From contig NZ_CP029255.1 of assembly GCF_003122385.1 (NCBI RefSeq), positions 5,456,001 to 5,520,000 on the forward strand: DNA of 64,000 bases. The letters are read 5' to 3'. Numbering within the stretch: position 1 is the first letter of the stretch; the number at the start of each line of letters is the position of its first letter. Of the stretch, positions 58,076 through 64,000 are shown in pieces. The position numbers were made by a program, and so were the translations under genes. Source of the DNA: Flavobacterium crocinum (GTDB lineage: Bacteria; Bacteroidota; Bacteroidia; Flavobacteriales; Flavobacteriaceae). Below the pieces are notes generated by a model that was not told the origin of the DNA, did not search any database, and saw only the letters and a list, made by a program, of their open reading frames with translations.

Positions 58076-60466
58076 ATGAAACGCACAATTAAAAAAGTTG
58101 CTGTAATTGGATCCGGAATTATGGGTTCAGGTATAGCTTGTCATTTTGCTAACATTGGTGTGGAAGTTTTACTTCTGGACATTGTACCGCGTGAACTGAC
58201 CGAAGCTGAAGCTAAAAAAGGATTAACACTTGAAAGTAAAGCCGTTCGCAACCGTGTGGTAAACGAACATTTGGCGAATTCATTAAAATCGAATCCATCT
58301 CCTATTTACAGCCAAAAATTCGCAAACCGAATCACGACTGGAAATACGACTGATGATATGGCAAAAATTGCCAATGTTGACTGGATTATTGAGGTTGTAG
58401 TGGAACGTTTGGATATCAAAAAATTGGTTTTTGAACAAATCGAGAAATTCCGTAAACCGGGAACTTTGGTTACTTCTAATACTTCTGGTATTCCAATTCA
58501 TTTTATGAGTGAAGGAAGAAGCGAAGATTTCCAACAGCACTTCTGCGGAACTCACTTTTTTAACCCTGCGCGTTACTTAAAATTATTTGAAATTATTCCT
58601 GGTCCAAAAACTTCTACTGAAGTATTGGATTTCTTAAACGAATATGGATCTAAATTCTTAGGAAAAACTTCGGTTGTTGCTAAAGATACTCCAGCGTTTA
58701 TTGGAAACAGAATTGGTATTTACGGAATCCAAAGTTTATTCCATTTAGTGAAAGAAATGGGATTAACAATTGAAGAAGTTGATAAATTGACTGGTCCAGT
58801 AATTGGTCGTCCAAAATCGGCTACTTTCCGTACGGTTGACGTTGTTGGATTGGATACTTTGGTACACGTTGCTAACGGTATTTACGAAAACTGCCCTAAC
58901 GACGAACAACACGAATTGTTCAAACTTCCTGATTTCATCAATAAAATGATGGAAAATAATTGGTTAGGAAGCAAAACTGGACAAGGTTTTTACAAAAAAG
59001 TAGATAAAGATATTCTTTCTTTAGACTTAGATACATTAGAATACCGCACTGCGAAAAAAGCAAATTTTGCTACTCTTGAACTAACAAAAACTATTGATAA
59101 ACCAATCAATCGTTTTAAAGTTTTAGTAAAAGGAACAGACAAAGCGGGAGAATTCTACCGTAAGAGTTTCGCTGGAATGTTTGCTTATGTGTCAAACAGA
59201 ATTCCTGAAATCTCAGACGAATTATACAAAATTGACGATGCCATGAAAGCTGGTTTTGGATGGGAAAATGGTCCATTCGAAATCTGGGATGCTATTGGTG
59301 TTGCCAAAGGAATTGAAATCATGAAAGCGGAAGGTTTAGCGCCTGCTGCATGGGTTACTGAAATGCTGGCTTCTGGAAGCGAAAGTTTCTACTCTGTAAA
59401 AGAAGGAGCAACTTATTTCTATAACATTCCAACAAAATCACAAGTTAAAGTTCCTGGACAAGATTCATTCATTATTCTAAACAACATCCGCGAAAGCAAA
59501 AAAGTTTGGAGTAATAGTGGTGCAATCATTCAGGATTTAGGAGACGGAATCTTAAACTTAGAATTCCAATCTAAAATGAATACAATTGGTGGTGACGTTC
59601 TTACTGCAATCAATAAGGCAATCGACTTATCTGAAAAAGAATATCAAGGTTTAGTTATTGGTAACCAAGCAGCGAATTTCTCTGTTGGTGCTAATATCGG
59701 AATGATTTTCATGATGGCAGTTGAGCAGGAATACGACGAATTGAACATGGCGATTAAATTGTTCCAAGACACCATGATGCGTGTTCGTTACTCTTCTATT
59801 CCAGTTGTAGTAGCGCCTCACGGAATGACTTTTGGTGGTGGATGCGAAATGAGCTTACACGCTGATAAAGTAGTTGCTGCTGCAGAAACGTACATGGGAT
59901 TAGTTGAATTTGGTGTTGGAGTTATCCCTGGCGGAGGTGGATCTAAAGAAATGGCTTTAAGAGCATCCGATTTATTCCGCAAAAATGATGTGGAATTGAA
60001 CGTTCTTCAAGAATATTTCTTGACAATCGCTATGGCTAAAGTTTCGACTTCTGGTTATGAAGCTTTTGATACTGGACTTCTTCAACACGGAAAAGATGTT
60101 ATCGTAGTAAACAAAGATCGTCAGATTGCTGAAGCTAAAAAACATGCATTGTTAATGGCTGAAGCTGGTTATACACAGCCAATCAGAAGAACTGATGTTA
60201 AAGTATTAGGAAAACAAGCTTTAGGTATGTTCTTAGTTGGAACAGATCAAATGGAAGCTGGAAAATACATTTCTGAGCACGATAAGAAAATCGCTAACAA
60301 ACTGGCTTACGTAATGGCTGGTGGTGATTTATCTGAAGCTACTTTAGTATCTGAACAATATTTATTAGATATCGAACGTGAAGCTTTCTTATCTCTTTGT
60401 ACGGAACGTAAGACTTTAGAGAGAATTCAATATATGTTAACTAAAGGAAAACCGCTTCGTAACTAG
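58076..60466 (+). CDS. fadN: 3-hydroxyacyl-CoA dehydrogenase / enoyl-CoA hydratase fusion (FadN-type)
   Basis: 796 residues. The dehydrogenase comes first: VAVIGSGIMGSGIACHFANI (NAD Rossmann, ~7-26), GTHFFNPARYLKLFEIIPG (His-Glu dyad) and its C-terminal domains. The hydratase comes last: QAANFSVGANIGMIFMMAVE (~535-555), oxyanion-hole GGGCEMSLHADKVVAAAE and GLVEFGVGVIPGGGGSKEMA (~625-645). This domain order is that of Bacillus FadN, opposite to E. coli FadB. The operon order FadN, FadA, FadE is also the Bacillus one. It does steps 2 and 3 of beta-oxidation. Confidence 0.93.
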   Translation: MKRTIKKVAVIGSGIMGSGIACHFANIGVEVLLLDIVPRELTEAEAKKGLTLESKAVRNRVVNEHLANSLKSNPSPIYSQKFANRITTGNTTDDMAKIANVDWIIEVVVERLDIKKLVFEQIEKFRKPGTLVTSNTSGIPIHFMSEGRSEDFQQHFCGTHFFNPARYLKLFEIIPGPKTSTEVLDFLNEYGSKFLGKTSVVAKDTPAFIGNRIGIYGIQSLFHLVKEMGLTIEEVDKLTGPVIGRPKSATFRTVDVVGLDTLVHVANGIYENCPNDEQHELFKLPDFINKMMENNWLGSKTGQGFYKKVDKDILSLDLDTLEYRTAKKANFATLELTKTIDKPINRFKVLVKGTDKAGEFYRKSFAGMFAYVSNRIPEISDELYKIDDAMKAGFGWENGPFEIWDAIGVAKGIEIMKAEGLAPAAWVTEMLASGSESFYSVKEGATYFYNIPTKSQVKVPGQDSFIILNNIRESKKVWSNSGAIIQDLGDGILNLEFQSKMNTIGGDVLTAINKAIDLSEKEYQGLVIGNQAANFSVGANIGMIFMMAVEQEYDELNMAIKLFQDTMMRVRYSSIPVVVAPHGMTFGGGCEMSLHADKVVAAAETYMGLVEFGVGVIPGGGGSKEMALRASDLFRKNDVELNVLQEYFLTIAMAKVSTSGYEAFDTGLLQHGKDVIVVNKDRQIAEAKKHALLMAEAGYTQPIRRTDVKVLGKQALGMFLVGTDQMEAGKYISEHDKKIANKLAYVMAGGDLSEATLVSEQYLLDIEREAFLSLCTERKTLERIQYMLTKGKPLRN

Positions 60467-60468
60467 AT

Positions 60469-60560
60469 TGTATATTGTAAAATGTATACTGTATTTACAG
60501 TCTTCATCTGTCAATACTTGATATATTTTACATTATTACAAGATATAAGTAATACACTAT
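60469..60560. repeat. Left end of the four-helix-bundle insertion (inverted repeat)
   Basis: TGTATATTGTAAAATGTATA, then CTGTATTTACAG. The reverse complement of a similar tract is found at 60929-60985, on the other side of the small gene. Confidence 0.6.
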
Positions 60561-60571
60561 AAAAGTAAAAG

Positions 60572-60928
60572 ATGAATTATTTTAAAGAATTGAAAGTTTG
60601 GCAAAAGGCAATTGAACTTGTGACTAATACCTACTTAAAATCTCAAACATTTCCAAAGGAAGAGATTTATGGTTTGACCTCACAAATAAGGAGATGCGCA
60701 GTTTCTATTCCATCAAATATTGCTGAAGGTTGCGGACGAAAATCTCCTAAGGATTTTAATAACTTTTTGGGAATTTCATTAGGATCTGCTTTTGAGTTTG
60801 AAACACAGCTGATTATTTGTAAAAATATTGGTTACATGGAACAAGAAGTTTTTAATTTTTTAGAATCTGAAATCCAACACATACAGAACATGCTCATTAA
60901 GCTTCAAGCTTCTTTAGATACAAAATAA
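60572..60928 (+). CDS. Four-helix-bundle protein (23S rRNA intervening-sequence type)
   Basis: 118 residues. MNYFKELKVWQKAIELVTNT, LTSQIRRCAVSIPSNIAEGC and FNNFLGISLGSAFEFETQLI are the hallmarks of the family found in 23S rRNA intervening sequences and scattered in Bacteroidota genomes. The function is unknown. It interrupts the otherwise tight fadN-fadA spacing and is flanked by inverted AT-rich sequences, so it is probably a mobile insertion. Confidence 0.92.
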   Translation: MNYFKELKVWQKAIELVTNTYLKSQTFPKEEIYGLTSQIRRCAVSIPSNIAEGCGRKSPKDFNNFLGISLGSAFEFETQLIICKNIGYMEQEVFNFLESEIQHIQNMLIKLQASLDTK

Positions 60929-60988
60929 ACATTTTACAAATTACAGTATACAAAAATACGATATACAATATACAAAATACACTCATTT
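60929..60988. repeat. Right end of the four-helix-bundle insertion (inverted repeat)
   Basis: CATTTTACAAATTACAGTAT, then ACGATATACAATATAC: inverted relative to 60469-60500. Directly before the fadA start. Confidence 0.6.
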
Positions 60989-62170
60989 ATGAAAACAGCA
61001 TATATAGTAAAAGCATATAGAACAGCAGTTGGAAAAGCTCCAAAAGGTGTTTTTAGATTTAAAAGACCTGATGAATTAGCTGCAGAAACGATCCAATTTA
61101 TGATGGACGAACTGCCTAATTTTGATAAAAAACGTATCGATGACGTTATGGTAGGAAATGCCATGCCGGAAGCAGAACAAGGTCTTAACGTTGGACGTTT
61201 GATCTCTTTAATGGGATTGAAAGTTGAAGATGTTCCTGGTGTTACAGTAAATCGTTACTGTGCATCTGGATTAGAAACTATCGGAATGGCGACTGCTAAA
61301 ATCCAATCAGGAATGGCAGATTGTATCATTGCAGGTGGTGCAGAAAGTATGAGTTACATTCCGATGGGAGGTTACAAACCAACTCCGGATTATAAAGTTG
61401 CTGCTGCAGGTCACGAAGATTACTACTGGGGAATGGGTTTAACTGCTGAAGCGGTGGCTAATCAATACAAAATCTCTAGAGAAGATCAGGATGAGTTTGC
61501 TTACAACTCTCACATGAAAGCATTAAAAGCACAAGCAGAAGGAAAATTCGATAAACAAATCGTTCCAATTACTGTTGAGCAGACTTTCATCAATGAAAAC
61601 GGCAAAAAAGAAACAAAATCATACGTTGTAAATAAAGACGAAGGACCAAGAGCAGGAACTTCTAAAGAAGCTTTAGCAGGTTTAAGACCAGTTTTCGCTG
61701 CGGACGGAAGTGTAACAGCAGGTAACTCTTCTCAAATGAGCGACGGTGCAGCATTCGTTTTAATTATGAGCGAAGAAATGGTAAAAGAATTAAACCTTGA
61801 ACCAATTGCACGTTTGGTAAATTTTGCTTCATCTGGTGTTGAGCCAAGAATTATGGGTATCGGACCGGTAAAAGCAATTCCGAAAGCCTTGAAACAAGCA
61901 GGATTAACATTAAACGATATTGAGCTAATTGAATTAAACGAGGCTTTTGCTTCACAAGCTTTAGCAGTAACTCGCGAATTAAACATTAACCCAGAAATCG
62001 TAAACGTAAATGGTGGAGCAATTTCTTTAGGTCATCCTCTGGGATGTACAGGAGCTAAACTTTCTGTTCAGTTATTCGATGAGATGAAACGCAGAGGTAA
62101 TAAGTACGGAATCGTTTCAATGTGTGTGGGAACTGGGCAAGGAAGCGCTGGTATTTACGAGGTGTTATAA
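60989..62170 (+). CDS. fadA: Acetyl-CoA C-acyltransferase (3-ketoacyl-CoA thiolase)
   Basis: 393 residues, standard thiolase length. The nucleophile Cys is in NRYCASGLETIGMA (~88-101), GGAESMSYIPMGG follows (~116-128), the catalytic His is in GGAISLGHPLGCTGA (~345) and the second Cys in GIVSMCVGTGQG (~380). It cleaves 3-ketoacyl-CoA with CoA to give acetyl-CoA, the last beta-oxidation step. It is co-oriented with fadN and fadE; a four-helix-bundle gene has been inserted between it and fadN. Confidence 0.95.
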   Translation: MKTAYIVKAYRTAVGKAPKGVFRFKRPDELAAETIQFMMDELPNFDKKRIDDVMVGNAMPEAEQGLNVGRLISLMGLKVEDVPGVTVNRYCASGLETIGMATAKIQSGMADCIIAGGAESMSYIPMGGYKPTPDYKVAAAGHEDYYWGMGLTAEAVANQYKISREDQDEFAYNSHMKALKAQAEGKFDKQIVPITVEQTFINENGKKETKSYVVNKDEGPRAGTSKEALAGLRPVFAADGSVTAGNSSQMSDGAAFVLIMSEEMVKELNLEPIARLVNFASSGVEPRIMGIGPVKAIPKALKQAGLTLNDIELIELNEAFASQALAVTRELNINPEIVNVNGGAISLGHPLGCTGAKLSVQLFDEMKRRGNKYGIVSMCVGTGQGSAGIYEVL

Positions 62171-62185
62171 GGAAGTATAAACAAT

Positions 62186-62345
62186 GTTTGTCATTCTGAG
62201 GAACGAAGAATCACACTAGCATTTCCACAAAGTAACCATCTAGTTTGTCATTCCGAGGAACGAGGAATCTCCACGACAATTATCCTCAAAGTTTGTCAAT
62301 CGTTGTGGAGCTACTTGTGGAGATTTCTCCTTCGTCGAAATGACA
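62186..62345. repeat. Half plus full copy of the GTCATTCCGAGGAACGAGG palindromic family
   Basis: A single left half at 62186-62240 (TTTGTCATTCTGAGGAACGA) is followed by a full imperfect palindrome at 62243-62345 (TTTGTCATTCCGAGGAACGA with AGATTTCTCCTTCGTCGAAA). It lies between fadA and fadE within the operon. Confidence 0.85.
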
Positions 62346-62382
62346 AGATTGAGCACAAATAAAAAATAAAAAAAACATAATC

Positions 62383-64000
62383 ATGGCAGATACAATCGAA
62401 AAAAACGTGACACGTGGTGGTCAGTTTTTAGTTAAAGAAACAAAATGCGAGGACATCTTCACACCAGAAGATTTCTCTGAAGAGCAGTTAATGATGCGTG
62501 ACTCTGTAAAAGAGTTCGTTGACAAAGAATTATGGGCGCATAAAGATCGTTTTGAGAAAAAAGATTACGCTTACACAGAATCATCTATGCGTAAAGCTGG
62601 TGAACTTGGACTTTTAGGAGTTGCAGTTCCTGAAGAATACGGTGGATTAGGAATGGGATTTGTTTCTACAATGTTGGTTTGCGACTACATTTCTGGAGCA
62701 ACAGGTTCATTCTCTACTGCTTTTGGTGCTCACACAGGAATTGGAACTATGCCAATTACACTTTACGGATCTGAAGAACAAAAGAAAAAATACGTTCCGT
62801 TATTAGCTTCTGGAGAATGGTTTGGTGCTTATTGCTTAACGGAACCAGGCGCAGGATCTGATGCTAATTCAGGAAAAACTAAAGCGGTTTTATCTGAAGA
62901 TGGAAAACACTACTCTATTACAGGTCAAAAAATGTGGATTTCGAATGCAGGTTTCTGCAGTGTTTTCATCGTTTTTGCTCGTATTGGAGATGATAAAAAC
63001 ATTACAGGTTTCATCGTAGAAAACGATCCAGCAAACGGAATTTCTATGAATGAAGAAGAGCATAAATTAGGAATCCGTGCTTCTTCTACTCGTCAGGTTT
63101 TCTTCAACGAAACAAAAGTTCCGGTTGAAAACATGTTATCTGAAAGAGGAAACGGTTTCAAAATCGCAATGAATGCCTTAAACGTTGGTCGTATTAAATT
63201 GGCTGCCGCTTGTTTAGATGCTCAAAGAAGAGTTACTTCTGGAGCTGTAAAATATGCTAACGAAAGAATTCAGTTCAATACTTCAATTTCATCTTTTGGC
63301 GCTATCCGTTCTAAATTAGCTGAAATGGCTACTAATGCTTACGCTGGAGAAAGTGCTTCTTACCGTGCTGCAAAAGATATCGAAGACAGAATCGCTGCTC
63401 GTGAAGCAGAAGGAACAAGTCACCAGGAAGCAGAATTGAAAGGTGTTGAAGAATATGCTATCGAGTGTTCTATCCTGAAAGTAGCGGTTTCTGAAGACGT
63501 TCAAAACTGTTCTGATGAAGGAATTCAGGTTTTTGGTGGAATGGGATTCTCTGAAGATACTCCAATGGAAAGTGCCTGGAGAGATGCTCGTATCGCTCGT
63601 ATTTACGAAGGAACAAACGAAATTAACAGAATGCTTTCTGTAGGTATGTTGATCAAAAAAGCAATGAAAGGTCACGTTGATTTACTTGGACCAGCAATGA
63701 AAGTTCAGGAAGAATTAATGGGAATTCCATCTTTTGATACACCGGATTTCTCTGAATTATTCTCAGAAGAAAAAGTAATCGTGGCTAACCTGAAAAAAGT
63801 GTTCTTAATGGTTGCCGGAAGTGCTGTTCAAAAATATGGTCCTGAATTAGATTCTCACCAGCAATTATTAATGGCTGCTGCCGATATCCTAATCGAAATC
63901 TACATGGCTGAAAGTACTATTTTGAGAACTGAAAAATTAGCAAAAGCCCAAGGCGAAGATAAAGTTCAGGAGCAAATTGCTATGGCAAAATTATATTTAT
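62383..64000 (+). CDS. fadE: Acyl-CoA dehydrogenase (cut by window edge)
   Basis: ATG at 62383 (MADTIEKNVTRGGQFLVKET); 539 codons are visible and the frame is open to the end. The core family motifs are present: GVAVPEEYGGLGMGF, WFGAYCLTEPGAGSDANS, YSITGQKMWISNAGFCSVFI (FAD/substrate site), NVGRIKLAAACLDAQRR and FGGMGFSEDTPMESAWRDAR with IYEGTNEI. It makes the trans-2-enoyl-CoA, step 1 of beta-oxidation. The long C-terminal extension after IYEGTNEI is typical of the ~600-residue FadE of Bacillus and Bacteroidota. Third enzyme of the fadN-A-E set. Confidence 0.93.
   Translation, partial: MADTIEKNVTRGGQFLVKETKCEDIFTPEDFSEEQLMMRDSVKEFVDKELWAHKDRFEKKDYAYTESSMRKAGELGLLGVAVPEEYGGLGMGFVSTMLVCDYISGATGSFSTAFGAHTGIGTMPITLYGSEEQKKKYVPLLASGEWFGAYCLTEPGAGSDANSGKTKAVLSEDGKHYSITGQKMWISNAGFCSVFIVFARIGDDKNITGFIVENDPANGISMNEEEHKLGIRASSTRQVFFNETKVPVENMLSERGNGFKIAMNALNVGRIKLAAACLDAQRRVTSGAVKYANERIQFNTSISSFGAIRSKLAEMATNAYAGESASYRAAKDIEDRIAAREAEGTSHQEAELKGVEEYAIECSILKVAVSEDVQNCSDEGIQVFGGMGFSEDTPMESAWRDARIARIYEGTNEINRMLSVGMLIKKAMKGHVDLLGPAMKVQEELMGIPSFDTPDFSELFSEEKVIVANLKKVFLMVAGSAVQKYGPELDSHQQLLMAAADILIEIYMAESTILRTEKLAKAQGEDKVQEQIAMAKLYL

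Overview
The window looks like chromosome of a Flavobacterium-type member of the Bacteroidota. It is AT-rich. Several promoters match the Bacteroidota form (TTTG, about 21 bp, TAnnTTTG), Shine-Dalgarno sequences are scarce, there is an SPFH protein, a TonB receptor with a carboxypeptidase-like N-terminal domain and a one-chain 1217-residue PurL. Intergenic spaces are full of palindromic repeats of the kind seen in this genus. No rRNA, CRISPR array, transposase or prophage was seen.

Layout. 1-12.5 kb is mostly housekeeping: the start of a chorismate-using enzyme (probable isochorismate synthase) with a hotdog thioesterase, a beta-helix lipoprotein, purL, a TonB-dependent outer-membrane receptor and a long-chain acyl-CoA ligase. 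12.6-19.4 kb is a five-gene minus-strand operon that matches the predicted MoxR-vWA-beta-propeller ternary systems. 19.7-24.6 kb has a DEDDh exonuclease, small proteins, an SPFH protein whose leader encodes tRNA-like RNAs, an ATP-grasp-like protein and three tRNA or tRNA-like genes. 24.7-30.5 kb has two very small genes with clear promoters and terminators, an ATP-cone/nuclease-like protein, a beta-CASP RNase and a P-type ATPase. 30.8-34.9 kb is an array of small immunity-like genes separated by a roughly 105-bp repeat. 35-40.7 kb is a giant DUF4132 protein and a neighbour. 41.9-46.7 kb is a very AT-rich, tightly packed four-gene cluster (adenine methyltransferase, phosphoesterase, ATPase, unknown protein), probably a defence or modification system. 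48.4-57.3 kb is an RNA-repair locus. 57.5-64 kb is a fatty-acid beta-oxidation operon in fadN-fadA-fadE order under a MarR regulator.

The most interesting content is an RNA-repair system split over two loci 25-30 kb apart. Locus A (about 22.4-24.6 kb) carries the SPFH scaffold and tRNA-like RNAs. Locus B (48.4-57.3 kb) carries a T4-like polynucleotide kinase/phosphatase, an Rnl1-like RNA ligase, two tandem nucleotidyltransferases, a zinc-finger/TerD-like protein with a tRNA-like leader, an HD hydrolase and a WYL regulator. Five copies of one palindrome (TRCGCA, RTTATTT, TGCGYA) lie upstream of the transcription units of both loci, so they appear to form one regulon. The leader of the SPFH gene folds into circularly permuted tRNAs: T-arm first, then a capped acceptor stem, then the D-arm, with the tRNA core bases conserved. 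The leader of the TerD-like gene holds a tRNA-Lys-like cloverleaf with an insertion and five copies of GGTCAA-N7-TTACTTC, in which N7 differs but usually pairs with a nearby segment. Burroughs and Aravind (2016) predicted RNA-repair systems that pair SPFH scaffolds with a tRNA-like RNA. The permutation, the shared operator and the N7 repeats are what I read here and may not have been described.
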